NCBI GenBank assembly: GCA_019119615.1
Contig: DWWQ01000011.1
Span: forward strand, 1-64,000
Source: Candidatus Alistipes stercoravium
Lineage (GTDB): Bacteria > Bacteroidota > Bacteroidia > Bacteroidales > Rikenellaceae
Direction: 5' to 3'
Length of the DNA stretch: 64,000 nucleotides
Below are positions 7,158-16,892 of this stretch, piece after piece. A model generated the notes under the pieces. The model ran no database searches, had not been told where the DNA came from, and saw only the letters and a program-made list of their open reading frames with translations. The first letter of the stretch is position 1. Each line of letters begins with the position of its first letter. Position numbers and translations under genes: made by a program.

Positions 7158-9590
7158 ATGATGCGACGAATTTTCGGATTTTCGGCGCTGCTGCTTCTCC
7201 TCGCCGCAGGCAGCGCCTCCGCACAATCCCCGATGAGCGACGAGGCCGTGGTCCGGTATGCCCTTTCGGCCCGGCAGGCGGGCAAGAGCGACCAGCAGAT
7301 CGGCCGCGAGCTGCTGGCCCGGGGCGTAACGCCCGAACAGGCGGAGCGTCTGAAAAAGAGATACGAAGCCAGCCAGGGCAGCGAGAGCGCCGTAGCGGAC
7401 CAGAGTCTCGCGGGACAGCGCCGCGAGCGGCGGCAATCGGCGCAGGAGCGGCTGACGGCCGGGAGCCTCGATGTCGTGAGCGCCACGGTCAGCGACCCCA
7501 CGGAGGGCGCCACGGACCCCCGCACGGTCTTCGGCCGCAGCATCTTCCGCGAACCGGCCCTGACGTTCGAGCCCAATGAAAACCAGGCCACGCCCGAAAA
7601 CTACCGGCTGGGGCCCGGCGACGAGGTGATCATCGACATCTGGGGCGAGAACGAGCGGAGCCTCCGCGAGGAGATCTCCCCCGAAGGCAACATCATGGTC
7701 GAACAGGTCGGCCCGGTCTACCTGAACGGGCTGACGATCCGCGAGGCGAACGAGCGGCTCCGCAACGCCTTCAGCCAGATTTACGCCGGCGTATCGGGTG
7801 CGGAGCCCTCGTCGGAGGTGCGCGTAACGCTGGGGCGGCTGCGCACGATCCAGGTCAATGTCCTGGGCGAGGTGGCCACGCCGGGCACCTACCGTCTCTC
7901 CTCCCTGGCCACGGTATTCCACGCCCTCTACCGGGCCGGGGGCATCACTCCGATCGGCAGCCTGCGCGACATCCGCGTCATGCGGGGCGGCCGCGAAGTG
8001 GCCCGCGTGGACATCTACGACCTGCTCATGAACGGGAGGCAGGGCGGCGACATCCGCCTCGAGGAGGGTGATGTGATCGTCGTTCCGCCCTACGGCCTGC
8101 TGGTCGGGGTCTCGGGAAATGTCAAACGCCCGATGTACTACGAGATGAAGCCCGGCGAGAGCCTGCAAAAACTGATGGAGTATGCCGGAGGCTTCACGGG
8201 CGACGCCTACCGGGACGAGGTCCGCGTCATCCGCGAATCGGGCCCCGAATACCAGATATACAGCGTCCGGAAGCCGGACTTCACCCGCTGGGCGCTCGAG
8301 GACGGAGACGCCGTAACGGTCGGTTCCGTGCTGGACCGCTTCGCCAACCGCGTGGAGGTGCGCGGAGCCGTCTTCCGCGAAGGGATGTACGAGCTGGGCG
8401 GCGGGACGAACACCGTGCGGGGTCTGATCGAACGGGCCGGGGGGCTGCAGGGAGACGCTTTCCCGGGACGCGCCCTGCTGCTGCGCGAACGCGGGGACCT
8501 CTCGCTCGAAATGGTGGCCCTGGACCTTGCCGGGGTGATGTCGGGCGAGGCGCCCGACGTCGGGCTGCAGCGCAACGACGTGCTCATCATTCCGAGCATC
8601 CATGAGCTCGAGGAGCGCGGAACGCTCACGATCGGCGGCGAGGTGGCCCGGCCGGGGACGTATCCCTACGCCGCGAACATGACGGTCGAGGACCTTGTCG
8701 TCGAGGCCGGAGGACTTCTGGACGGCGCATCGACGGCCCGCATCGACATCTCGCGCCGCATCAAGGACCCCGGGAGCCTGACCCCCGCGAGCGAACTGGG
8801 GCGCACCTACACCTTCGCACTCAAGGAGGGACTCATCGTGGACGGGGATCCCGGCTTCGAACTGATGCCCTACGACATCGTGGAGGTGCGCCGCAGCCCG
8901 GCCTACCGGCCGCAGCAGCAGGTCGCGATCGACGGCGAGGCGCTCTTCCCGGGCAACTATACGCTCATCCGCAAGAACGAGCGCCTTTCGGACCTCGTCG
9001 CCGAGGCCGGGGGCCTCACGCCGGATGCCTACGCCCACGGCGCGCGGCTGATCCGCCGCATGAACGACGAGGAGCGCGCCGTACGCGAGGCGACGCTCCG
9101 CGTGGCGCTCCAGAACCGGCAGGGCGGCGACTCGCTCGCCGTGGAGAAGCTCCAGCTGGACGATTCCTACACCGTCGGCATCGAACTCGACCGGGCGCTC
9201 GACGCCCCGGGATCGGACTACGACATGGTGCTCCGCGAAGGCGACCGGCTCATCATCCCGCAGTATGTCTCCACGGTGAGCATCTCGGGCGAGGTGATGT
9301 ACCCCAATACGGTACTCTACATCCAGGGAAAGGAGCTGAAATACTATGTAAGCCAGGCCGGCGGCTACGGATTCCGCGCCAAGCGATGCCGCGCCTACAT
9401 CGTCTACATGAACGGCACGGTGGCCCGCGTCCGCGCCCTGCGCAAGGCGCGCATCGAACCGGGCTGTCAGATCATCATCCCCTCGAAGCGCGAACGCAAG
9501 GGATTGAGCCTCCCGGCCGTCATGAGCCTCGCCACCTCGGCCGCCTCGATCGGAACGATGGCCGCAACCATTGCCAACCTCTCGAAATAG
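7158..9590 (+). CDS. Polysaccharide export protein (Wza-like) with six SLBB domains
   Basis: An 810-residue secreted protein with a signal peptide ending ASAQ. There is no lipobox cysteine, unlike E. coli Wza. A poly-export domain starts at YRLGPGDEVIIDIWGENE (about residue 148). Six SLBB-type repeats follow, each starting like VLGEVATPGTYRL and ending near AGG. They lie at about residues 230, 314, 392, 488, 590 and 707. A hydrophobic segment sits at the C-terminus. It should form the outer-membrane export channel with the Wzz-like protein encoded 6 nt downstream. The extra SLBB repeats, where Wza has few, are typical of large Bacteroidota versions. Confidence 0.9.
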   Translation: MMRRIFGFSALLLLLAAGSASAQSPMSDEAVVRYALSARQAGKSDQQIGRELLARGVTPEQAERLKKRYEASQGSESAVADQSLAGQRRERRQSAQERLTAGSLDVVSATVSDPTEGATDPRTVFGRSIFREPALTFEPNENQATPENYRLGPGDEVIIDIWGENERSLREEISPEGNIMVEQVGPVYLNGLTIREANERLRNAFSQIYAGVSGAEPSSEVRVTLGRLRTIQVNVLGEVATPGTYRLSSLATVFHALYRAGGITPIGSLRDIRVMRGGREVARVDIYDLLMNGRQGGDIRLEEGDVIVVPPYGLLVGVSGNVKRPMYYEMKPGESLQKLMEYAGGFTGDAYRDEVRVIRESGPEYQIYSVRKPDFTRWALEDGDAVTVGSVLDRFANRVEVRGAVFREGMYELGGGTNTVRGLIERAGGLQGDAFPGRALLLRERGDLSLEMVALDLAGVMSGEAPDVGLQRNDVLIIPSIHELEERGTLTIGGEVARPGTYPYAANMTVEDLVVEAGGLLDGASTARIDISRRIKDPGSLTPASELGRTYTFALKEGLIVDGDPGFELMPYDIVEVRRSPAYRPQQQVAIDGEALFPGNYTLIRKNERLSDLVAEAGGLTPDAYAHGARLIRRMNDEERAVREATLRVALQNRQGGDSLAVEKLQLDDSYTVGIELDRALDAPGSDYDMVLREGDRLIIPQYVSTVSISGEVMYPNTVLYIQGKELKYYVSQAGGYGFRAKRCRAYIVYMNGTVARVRALRKARIEPGCQIIIPSKRERKGLSLPAVMSLATSAASIGTMAATIANLSK

Positions 9591-9596
9591 CCCCGC

Positions 9597-10706
9597 ATGG
9601 AGACCAACACGCCACGCCGCACCGCGGAAGCCGCGGATGCGGGAATCGATCTGCCGGAGCTGCTGCGCAAGCTCTGGGACGGGCGGCGCCTGATCCTCAA
9701 GGGATGCCTCATCGGCGCCCTTGCGGGGCTGGTCATCGCCTTCAGCATCCCCCGGGAGTACACCACGACGGTCAAGCTGGCGCCCGAAATCCAGGCCGGC
9801 CGGCCGAATCTCGGCGGATTGAGCTCCCTGGCCTCGATGGCCGGGATCCAGATGGGGAGCATGAACACTGCGGATGCGGTCTCTCCGGAACTCTATCCGG
9901 ACATCGTGCAGTCGGTACCTTTCCTGACTGCCCTGTTCGACGTACGCCTCACGGATGCCGCCGGGGAGAAGAGCTGGACCGTCGGGGAGTACGTCTCCGA
10001 GGAGCTGCGCGTTCCCTGGTGGGACCGTCTCCTCGGGCTTCCCTTCCGGCTGCTCGACGGGATCCGGAACCTCTTCGCAACGGAGGAACCGCATCCCGCG
10101 GGCTCCGGAACGGATCCCTTCCGTCTGACGCGCGCGGAGGCCGAAGCGGTCCGCACGCTCCGGGAGCGTATCGCCGTGGGCGTGGACCGCAAGACGCTGG
10201 TCGTCTCGCTGTGGGTAACCATGCAGGACCCGCTCGTCTCGGCGACGCTGACCGACACGGTGATGCGCAACCTGCAGGAGTTCATCACGCAGTACCGCAC
10301 CGACAAGGCGCGCAACGACCTGGCCTTCACCCAGCGCCTCTTCGACGAGGCCCGCGACAACTACTACGAGGCCCAGCAGCGCTACGCCCGATACATGGAC
10401 CAGAACCAGGGCATCGTCCGCCGCAGCTACCTCACCGAGCAGGAGCGGCTGCAGAACGAGATGAACCTGGCCTTCAACCTCTACAACCAGACGGCCCAGC
10501 AGCTCCAGCTGGCCCGGGCCAAGGTCCAGGAGTCCACACCCGTCTACGCCGTCGTGCAGCCGGCCACCGTACCGCTCAAACCCTCGAAGCCTTCGAAAAT
10601 AATCCTCCTCGCGGGTTGCATATTTCTCGCAGGTGTCGTATCTTCGGGGTGGATTTTCGTCAGGGAAAAGTGGCCCGGGCGACGGCACGACAGATCAAAC
10701 ACCTAA
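9597..10706 (+). CDS. Chain-length determinant (Wzz-type polysaccharide co-polymerase)
   Basis: A 369-residue inner-membrane protein. One membrane segment lies near residues 35-52 ([16 protein letters not shown]), a long periplasmic part with coiled-coil stretches follows (about 200-310), and a second membrane segment lies near residues 333-353. The N-terminal Wzz motif after the first helix ([13 protein letters not shown]) is clear. No Walker motifs follow, so this is a co-polymerase without the fused tyrosine kinase of Wzc. It would set chain length together with the EpsG-like polymerase at 18108 and the export protein upstream. Confidence 0.87.
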   Translation: METNTPRRTAEAADAGIDLPELLRKLWDGRRLILKGCLIGALAGLVIAFSIPREYTTTVKLAPEIQAGRPNLGGLSSLASMAGIQMGSMNTADAVSPELYPDIVQSVPFLTALFDVRLTDAAGEKSWTVGEYVSEELRVPWWDRLLGLPFRLLDGIRNLFATEEPHPAGSGTDPFRLTRAEAEAVRTLRERIAVGVDRKTLVVSLWVTMQDPLVSATLTDTVMRNLQEFITQYRTDKARNDLAFTQRLFDEARDNYYEAQQRYARYMDQNQGIVRRSYLTEQERLQNEMNLAFNLYNQTAQQLQLARAKVQESTPVYAVVQPATVPLKPSKPSKIILLAGCIFLAGVVSSGWIFVREKWPGRRHDRSNT

Positions 10707-10719
10707 CACCCATCGCGAC

Positions 10720-11622
10720 ATGAAAGGCATCGTACTGGCCGGAGGCAGCGGCACACGGCTCTATCCCATCACCAAGGGGGTCAGCAAGCAGCTCATACCG
10801 ATTTACGACAAGCCGATGGTCTATTACCCCATCTCGGTGCTGATGCTGGCGGGGATCCGCGAGATCCTCATCATCTCGACGCCCGAGGACCTGGGCGGGT
10901 TCCGCCGCCTGCTGGGCGACGGCTCCGACTTCGGCGTGCGCTTCGAGTATGCCGAGCAGCCCTCGCCCGACGGACTGGCGCAGGCCTTCCTGATCGGCGA
11001 GCGCTTCATCGGCGGCGACGCCGTCTGCCTGGTCCTCGGCGACAACATCTTCCACGGCGCCGGATTCTCCGGCATGCTCCGCGAAGCGGTGCATGCGGCC
11101 GAGCAGGAGCGGCGAGCCACGATCTTCGGATACTGGGTCAGCGACCCGGAACGCTACGGCGTCGCGGAGTTCGACCGCGCGGGCAACTGCCTCTCGATCG
11201 AGGAGAAACCCGCACATCCCAAATCCAACTACGCCGTCGTGGGGCTCTACTTCTACCCCAACAAGGTGGTGGAGGTGGCCCGCGGCATCCGCCCCTCGGC
11301 GCGCGGCGAGCTGGAGATCACCTCGGTGAACCAACGCTTCCTCGACGACGGCGAGCTGCGCGTGCAGACCCTCGGCCGGGGCTTCGCCTGGCTCGACACG
11401 GGCACGCACGACTCGTTGAGCGAAGCCTCGACCTTCATCGAGGTCATCGAGAAGCGCCAGGGGCTCAAGATCGCCTGCCTGGAGGGCATCGCCTACCGGC
11501 AGGGATGGATCGACGCGGAGAAGATCCGCCAGCTGGCGCAACCCATGCTCAAGAACCAGTACGGACAGTACCTGATGCAGGTCGTCGAGGAGCTGGAACG
11601 TACCGGAGAGCCCAACCTTTGA
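10720..11622 (+). CDS. rmlA: Glucose-1-phosphate thymidylyltransferase
   Basis: A 300-residue nucleotidyltransferase making dTDP-glucose from glucose-1-phosphate and dTTP, the first step to dTDP-L-rhamnose. The start codon at 10720 places the nucleotide-binding motif [11 protein letters not shown] at residues 8-18, followed by [18 protein letters not shown]. The frame is open upstream, but that part has no family likeness. [14 protein letters not shown] and [10 protein letters not shown] are further signatures. It is the first of four contiguous rml genes in the order A-C-D-B. Confidence 0.96.
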   Translation: MKGIVLAGGSGTRLYPITKGVSKQLIPIYDKPMVYYPISVLMLAGIREILIISTPEDLGGFRRLLGDGSDFGVRFEYAEQPSPDGLAQAFLIGERFIGGDAVCLVLGDNIFHGAGFSGMLREAVHAAEQERRATIFGYWVSDPERYGVAEFDRAGNCLSIEEKPAHPKSNYAVVGLYFYPNKVVEVARGIRPSARGELEITSVNQRFLDDGELRVQTLGRGFAWLDTGTHDSLSEASTFIEVIEKRQGLKIACLEGIAYRQGWIDAEKIRQLAQPMLKNQYGQYLMQVVEELERTGEPNL

Positions 11623-11635
11623 CACCCGCAACGGC

Positions 11636-12211
11636 ATGAAAGTTCTGAAAACACCCCTCGAAGGCGTGGTAATCATCGAACCGCGCCTGTTCGAAGACTC
11701 CCGCGGCTACTTCTTCGAGTCCTTCTCGCAGCGCGACTTCGACGCACAGGTCGCTCCCGTGCGCTTCGTCCAGGACAACGAGAGCCGCTCGTGCTACGGC
11801 GTCGTGCGCGGCCTGCACTTCCAGCGGCCCCCCTTCGCGCAGGCGAAGCTCGTGCGCTGCGTCCGCGGCGCGGTGCTCGACGTCGCGGTGGACATCCGCC
11901 GCGGCTCGCCCACCTTCGGGCAGCATGTCGCCGTGGAGCTCACGGAAGAGAACCACCGCCAGCTCTTCATCCCGCGGGGCTTTGCCCACGGATTCTCGGT
12001 GTTGAGCGACGTGGCCCTCTTCCAGTACAAGTGCGACAACCCCTATGCCCCGCAGTCGGAGGGGGCCATTGCCTGGGACGACCTCGCCCTCGGCATCGAC
12101 TGGCGTATCCCCGCCCCGCGGATCCTCCTCTCGGCCAAGGATGCGGCGCACCCGCGCCTTGCGGAGGCCGACCTGCCGTTCGAATACAACGCACAGCATA
12201 GCCATGACTGA
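11636..12211 (+). CDS. rmlC: dTDP-4-dehydrorhamnose 3,5-epimerase
   Basis: A 191-residue cupin-fold epimerase acting on dTDP-4-keto-6-deoxyglucose. Signatures: DSRGYFFESFSQRDF near residue 22, VQDNESRSCYGVVRGLHFQ carrying the catalytic His, and FIPRGFAHGFSVLSD. Length is normal. Its stop codon overlaps the start of rmlD by 8 nt, so translation is probably coupled. Confidence 0.95.
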   Translation: MKVLKTPLEGVVIIEPRLFEDSRGYFFESFSQRDFDAQVAPVRFVQDNESRSCYGVVRGLHFQRPPFAQAKLVRCVRGAVLDVAVDIRRGSPTFGQHVAVELTEENHRQLFIPRGFAHGFSVLSDVALFQYKCDNPYAPQSEGAIAWDDLALGIDWRIPAPRILLSAKDAAHPRLAEADLPFEYNAQHSHD

Positions 12212-13097
12212 AAAACGCATTCTCGTTACGGGCTGCAACGGCCAGCTGGGGCGCGAAATGCAGCGCCTCGGAGCCCTCTCGCCCCACAGCTACCTCTTCA
12301 CGGACCTCGACCGGCTCGACATCACGGACCGGGAGGCCGTCCGCAGCTTCGTCCTCGGCGAACGGGTCGAGGTGATCGTGAACTGCGCGGCCTACACCAA
12401 CGTGGACCGTGCCGAAGAGGAGGAGGCCGCCGCCGATCTTGTGAACGCCACGGCGGCGGGCAATCTGGCCGAGGCGGCCCGTGAGGCGGGCGCCACGCTC
12501 TTCCACATCTCGACCGACTACGTCTTCGGCGGCGGGGGCAACACGCCCCTCACCGAGGAGATGCCGACGCACCCGCTGGGCGCCTACGGACGCACGAAGC
12601 TCCGCGGCGAGGAGGCCATCGCCGCCTCGGGGTGCCGGGCCCTCGTCATCCGCACGGCCTGGCTCTATTCGGAATGGGGCCGCAACTTCCTGAAAACGAT
12701 GCTCCGCCTGACGGCCGAGCGGGAGACGCTGCAGGTGGTCTTCGACCAGGTCGGCACGCCGACCTACGCCGGGGACCTCGCGCTGACGATCTTCTCGATC
12801 ATCGAGAAGGAGCTCTACGCGGGCCGCGAAGGGACCTACCACTTCTCGAACGAGGGGGTCTGTTCGTGGTACGACTTCGCCGTCGAGATCGCCCGGGCCG
12901 TGGGGCACGACCGCTGCCGGATCCGCCCCTGCCACAGCGACGAGTTCCCCTCGAAGGTGCGACGCCCGGCCTACTCCGTGCTGGACAAGACGAAGATCAA
13001 GCGCACGTTCGGCGTGGAGATCCCCCACTGGCGGGAATCGATGCAGTACTGCCTGGCCCGGATCCTGAAAGCACAGCAACAACAGCAAGCGCAATGA
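12204..13097 (+). CDS. rmlD: dTDP-4-dehydrorhamnose reductase
   Basis: A 297-residue extended short-chain dehydrogenase that makes dTDP-L-rhamnose. The Rossmann start is VTGCNGQLGREMQ, the Ser/Thr region is HISTDYVFGG, and the catalytic pair is Tyr and Lys in GAYGRTKLRGE. GTPTYAGDLA is a further family motif. The chosen ATG at 12204 overlaps the end of rmlC. The gene in turn shares ATGA with rmlB. Confidence 0.95.
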   Translation: MTEKRILVTGCNGQLGREMQRLGALSPHSYLFTDLDRLDITDREAVRSFVLGERVEVIVNCAAYTNVDRAEEEEAAADLVNATAAGNLAEAAREAGATLFHISTDYVFGGGGNTPLTEEMPTHPLGAYGRTKLRGEEAIAASGCRALVIRTAWLYSEWGRNFLKTMLRLTAERETLQVVFDQVGTPTYAGDLALTIFSIIEKELYAGREGTYHFSNEGVCSWYDFAVEIARAVGHDRCRIRPCHSDEFPSKVRRPAYSVLDKTKIKRTFGVEIPHWRESMQYCLARILKAQQQQQAQ

Positions 13098-14227
13098 AAT
13101 CGATACTGATCACCGGCGGCGCCGGATTCATCGGCTCGCACGTCGTACGGCTCTTCGTTACGAAGTACCCCGACTGCCGCATCATCAACCTCGACAAGCT
13201 GACCTATGCCGGCAACCTGGAGAACCTGCGCGATGTCGAGCAGCGTCCCAACTACACCTTCGTGCGGGGCGACATCTGCGACTTCGAGACCGTCGTGTCG
13301 CTGATGCGGCGGCACGAGGTCGATGGCATCATCCACCTGGCGGCCGAGAGCCATGTGGACCGTTCGATCCGCGACCCCTTCACCTTCGCCCGCACGAACG
13401 TCCTGGGGACCCTCACGCTGCTCGAGGCGGCGCGCCGCTGCTGGGAGGAGCGTCCCGAGGGCTATGCGGACAAGCTCTTCTACCACATCTCCACGGACGA
13501 GGTCTACGGCGCGTTGGAGATCACCCGCCCCGAGGGCGTCGAGTCGCCCTTCACGACGGCGGCATCCTCCGCGGAGCACCACCTGGCCTACGGCGAGGAG
13601 TTCTTCGAGGAGACCACCCGCTATGCGCCGCACAGCCCCTACTCGGCCTCGAAAGCCTCGAGCGACCACTTCGTGCGCGCCTACCACGACACCTACGGTA
13701 TGCCGACACTCGTAACGAACTGCTCGAACAACTACGGTCCCTACCAGTTTCCCGAGAAGCTCATACCGCTGTTCATCAACAACATCCGCCACCGCCGGCC
13801 GCTGCCCGTCTACGGCCGCGGCGAGAACGTCCGCGACTGGCTCTACGTCGAGGACCACGCCCGGGCGATCGACCGGATCTTCCACTGCGGCCGCGTGGCC
13901 GAGACCTACAACATCGGCGGCTTCAACGAGTGGAAGAACATCGACCTGATCCGGGTGCTCATCCGCACGACGGACCGCCTGCTGGGACGCCGCGAGGAGG
14001 AGGACATGGATCTGATCACCTTCGTCGAGGACCGCAAGGGCCACGACCTGCGCTACGCGATCGACTCGCGCAAGCTGCAGCGCGAACTGGGCTGGGAGCC
14101 CTCGCTGCAGTTCGAGGAGGGCATCGAGCGGACCGTCCGCTGGTACCTGGACAACCAGGCGTGGATGGACCGCGTTACCTCGGGCGCCTACCGGACCTAT
14201 TACGAGGAGATGTACGGCCCCAGATAG
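13094..14227 (+). CDS. rmlB: dTDP-glucose 4,6-dehydratase
   Basis: A 377-residue NAD-dependent dehydratase catalysing the second step of dTDP-rhamnose synthesis. The NAD-binding motif TGGAGFIGSHVV lies at the N-terminus, STDEVYGAL is the substrate loop, and SPYSASKASSD carries the catalytic Tyr183 and Lys187. TNCSNNYGPYQFPEKLIPLF is characteristic. The start at 13094 overlaps the rmlD stop in an ATGA. The complete rmlACDB set shows that the polysaccharide of this locus contains, or passes through, L-rhamnose. Confidence 0.96.
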   Translation: MKSILITGGAGFIGSHVVRLFVTKYPDCRIINLDKLTYAGNLENLRDVEQRPNYTFVRGDICDFETVVSLMRRHEVDGIIHLAAESHVDRSIRDPFTFARTNVLGTLTLLEAARRCWEERPEGYADKLFYHISTDEVYGALEITRPEGVESPFTTAASSAEHHLAYGEEFFEETTRYAPHSPYSASKASSDHFVRAYHDTYGMPTLVTNCSNNYGPYQFPEKLIPLFINNIRHRRPLPVYGRGENVRDWLYVEDHARAIDRIFHCGRVAETYNIGGFNEWKNIDLIRVLIRTTDRLLGRREEEDMDLITFVEDRKGHDLRYAIDSRKLQRELGWEPSLQFEEGIERTVRWYLDNQAWMDRVTSGAYRTYYEEMYGPR

Positions 14228-14274
14228 GATAATCTTCAAACATACCTGCGACATCCTCCGCTGCGGAATCACGG

Positions 14275-15825
14275 ATGAAAGCACAATCCCGGACTGCGAA
14301 AAGCATCAAAAACAGTTCGGTCGGGCTGATATTCTATTTTATCAGCCTGGCCCTGCAGTTCTTCTCGCGCAAAATTTTTCTCGACCGCCTCGGCGCCGAC
14401 GTGCTGGGTCTGAACACCACGGCGACGAACCTCCTGCAGTTTCTCAACCTCGCGGAGCTGGGCGTCGGCGCCGCGATCGCCTGCACGCTCTACCGGCCCC
14501 TGCTCGACGGGGACCGCAGGGCCGTCGGCGAGATCGTCTCCCTGCAGGGATGGATGTACCGCCGCATCGCCTGGTGCGTGCTGGGCGGCGGAGCGCTGCT
14601 CATGGGCTTTTTCCCGTGGATCTTCGCCAAGATGACGCTCCCGCTGTGGTATGCCTACGCCTCGTTCGGCGTACTGCTCGCGAGCGCCCTGCTGAGCTAC
14701 TTCGTCAATTACCGGCAGGTGCTCCTCTCGGCCGACCAGAAGGAGTACCGCATCCAGTACAGCTACCGGAGCGCGATGCTGGTGAAGGTCCTCTGCCAGA
14801 TCCTCGCCATCCGCTACCTCGACAACGGGTATGTCTGGTGGCTCGTGCTCGAGGCGTTGTTCGCCGCAATAGCCGCCGCGGCCCTCAACTTCACGATCCG
14901 CCGCACCTACCCCGACCTGCGCACGGACCTCTCGCAGGGCCGGCGCCTGAGCCGCAAATACCCCGAGGTCATCACCAAGGTCCGGCAGCTCTTCTTCCAC
15001 AAGATCGGAGGATTCGCCCTGACGCAGACCGCCCCGGTAATCATCTACGCCTACGCCTCGCTGAGCCTGGTGGCCCTCTACGGAAACTACCAGCTCGTCA
15101 TCACCGGAATCACCGCCCTCATGGGCGCCCTGTTCAACAGCATGAACGCCGGCGTGGGCAACCTCGTGGCCGAAGGCAACCGGGAACGGATCCTGAAGGT
15201 CTTCGAGGAGCTCTTCGCCTCCCGGTTCCTGCTCTGCTGCACGGCCTGCTTCGGCGTCTATACGCTGACTCCGGCCTTCATCTCGCTCTGGGTGGGACCC
15301 GAATACCTGCTCGATGACCTGACGCTGGCGCTGCTGACGGCCATCCTCTACATCAACCTCTCGCGCCTGACGGTCGATTCCTACCTCTACGCCTACGGCC
15401 TCTTCTCCGACATCGGAGCCCCGATCGCCGAGGCGGCGATGAACATCGGACTGTCGGTCCTGCTGGGCTACTTCCGGGGATTGCACGGCATTCTGGCGGG
15501 CATGCTCTGCAGTCTGGTGGCCGTGATCTTCCTCTGGAAGCCCTGGTACCTCTTCCGCCGGGGGCTGCGGATGAGCCCGACGTGGTACGCCGCCCTCTAC
15601 GCCCGCCATCTGGCGGCCCTCCTGCCCGTCGCCGTCGCCGCCGCCGCGACCCTCCGCCTCATTCCGTTCGACCCGTTCGCGGGCATCGGGGAGTGGGCCG
15701 CATACGGGGTGCTGGCCGTCGGCGGATTCTTCCTGCTCCTCTACGGGATGCTCTGCCTCCTGGTGCGGGGGATGCGGGACTTCACCCATCGTCTCATCGC
15801 CCTGATCCAACGGAACCATGCCTGA
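14275..15825 (+). CDS. Polysaccharide repeat-unit flippase (Wzx-like)
   Basis: A 516-residue integral membrane protein with about 12 hydrophobic helices and the arrangement of the MATE/MOP flippase superfamily. The N-terminus FFSRKIFLDRLGADVLGLN matches polysaccharide biosynthesis transporters of Firmicutes and Bacteroidota loci. It should move lipid-linked repeat units across the inner membrane. It follows rmlB after 47 nt, and its end overlaps the next glycosyltransferase by 8 nt. Confidence 0.87.
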   Translation: MKAQSRTAKSIKNSSVGLIFYFISLALQFFSRKIFLDRLGADVLGLNTTATNLLQFLNLAELGVGAAIACTLYRPLLDGDRRAVGEIVSLQGWMYRRIAWCVLGGGALLMGFFPWIFAKMTLPLWYAYASFGVLLASALLSYFVNYRQVLLSADQKEYRIQYSYRSAMLVKVLCQILAIRYLDNGYVWWLVLEALFAAIAAAALNFTIRRTYPDLRTDLSQGRRLSRKYPEVITKVRQLFFHKIGGFALTQTAPVIIYAYASLSLVALYGNYQLVITGITALMGALFNSMNAGVGNLVAEGNRERILKVFEELFASRFLLCCTACFGVYTLTPAFISLWVGPEYLLDDLTLALLTAILYINLSRLTVDSYLYAYGLFSDIGAPIAEAAMNIGLSVLLGYFRGLHGILAGMLCSLVAVIFLWKPWYLFRRGLRMSPTWYAALYARHLAALLPVAVAAAATLRLIPFDPFAGIGEWAAYGVLAVGGFFLLLYGMLCLLVRGMRDFTHRLIALIQRNHA

Positions 15826-16792
15826 ACTCTCCGTCTGCGTGCCGGTCTACCGGGCCGAACGCTACATTGCCGCCTGCGCCCGCTCGCTGTTCGAACAGAC
15901 GATCGACGACATCGAATACATCTTCGTCGATGACGGGTCCCCGGACCGCAGCATCGCCCGCCTGCTGGAGGTGGCCGAGGCGTACCCCCGCCGGCTTCCG
16001 CAGATCCGCATCATCACCCATCCCGCCAACCGGGGCTCCGCCGCCGCGCGCAACACCTGTCTGGAGGCGGCGACGGGCACCTTCGTCGGCTGGTGCGACA
16101 GCGACGACCGCGTCGAGCCCGACATGTACCGACGCCTCGTGGAGCGGGCCCGCGAAACGGGGGCCGATCTGGTCTGGTGCAACGTCGCCGGCGATGCGGT
16201 CTCCGGCCGGGAGTTCGTTCCCGACAGCGAGGTCTGCCTTCCGGGCGAGGAGTACCTGAAGCTCTTCCTGCAGAAACGGTTTCTCGGGCTGATGACCAAC
16301 AAGCTGATCCGGCGCGACCTCTACCTGCGCCACTGCATCCGCTTTCCCGAGGGGTACGACATGATGGAGGACACGACGGTGCTGGTCCGGGCGCTCCGCT
16401 ACGCGAACCGCATCGACAACGTGCCGCAGCGCCTCTATCACTACATCCGGCGCGAGGGCAGCATCACCTCGCGCCTCGACAGCCGCGGGATCATCCGCAA
16501 CGTCTCCGACGTCGCCCGCTTCTGCACGGAGCAGTGGGCCGGGGATGCCGACGTCATCCGCTGCGTACACTGGTACGAGCAGCGCCACAAATACCACCTC
16601 GTCTCGCGCGGCGGCATCACTCCCGAAGCGTTCCGGGAGCTCTGGCGCGACGCCTCCGACACGCGGGAGACACTCGCCAACCCCACGATCCCCGCATACG
16701 GGCGGCTGGTCTGCCTGGCCCTGAACCACGGCATCACGCTGCCGCTCCGCATCAAGCAGCGCCTCGCGGAGATGCGGCGCCGCGACGGCTGA
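15818..16792 (+). CDS. Glycosyltransferase family 2 (first of three in the locus)
   Basis: A 324-residue GT-A fold transferase. The nucleotide-sugar binding core shows SVCVPVYRAERYIAACARSLFEQT near residue 5, FVDDGSPDRS, and the metal-binding DxD-like motif WCDSDDRVEPDMY near residue 90. Membrane segments are absent, so it is probably cytoplasmic and membrane-associated, adding one sugar to the lipid-linked repeat unit. The donor and linkage cannot be deduced. It overlaps the flippase gene by 8 nt. Confidence 0.87.
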   Translation: MPELSVCVPVYRAERYIAACARSLFEQTIDDIEYIFVDDGSPDRSIARLLEVAEAYPRRLPQIRIITHPANRGSAAARNTCLEAATGTFVGWCDSDDRVEPDMYRRLVERARETGADLVWCNVAGDAVSGREFVPDSEVCLPGEEYLKLFLQKRFLGLMTNKLIRRDLYLRHCIRFPEGYDMMEDTTVLVRALRYANRIDNVPQRLYHYIRREGSITSRLDSRGIIRNVSDVARFCTEQWAGDADVIRCVHWYEQRHKYHLVSRGGITPEAFRELWRDASDTRETLANPTIPAYGRLVCLALNHGITLPLRIKQRLAEMRRRDG

Positions 16793-16892
16793 CCGCCGCA
16801 GACCCCGGAAGGGCTGCAGGGCCTCGGAAAGTCTGCGGGGCAAAAGCCCCCGGACCCGAAAATCCGCAGAGCCCGCAAACACCGAACAAGAG

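Noticed and set aside
5952-10688. Minus-strand open frame of nearly 4.7 kb opposite the WecA-like, export and Wzz genes
   Set aside because: It is antisense to three clear genes and its translation is low-complexity (Asp/Glu/Arg/His-rich). It is an effect of codon use at high GC.
16793-16892. Terminator between two glycosyltransferase genes (GGGGC/GCCCC stem near 16837-16850)
   Set aside because: The stem is only 5-6 bp and no T-tract follows; the locus continues in the same direction.
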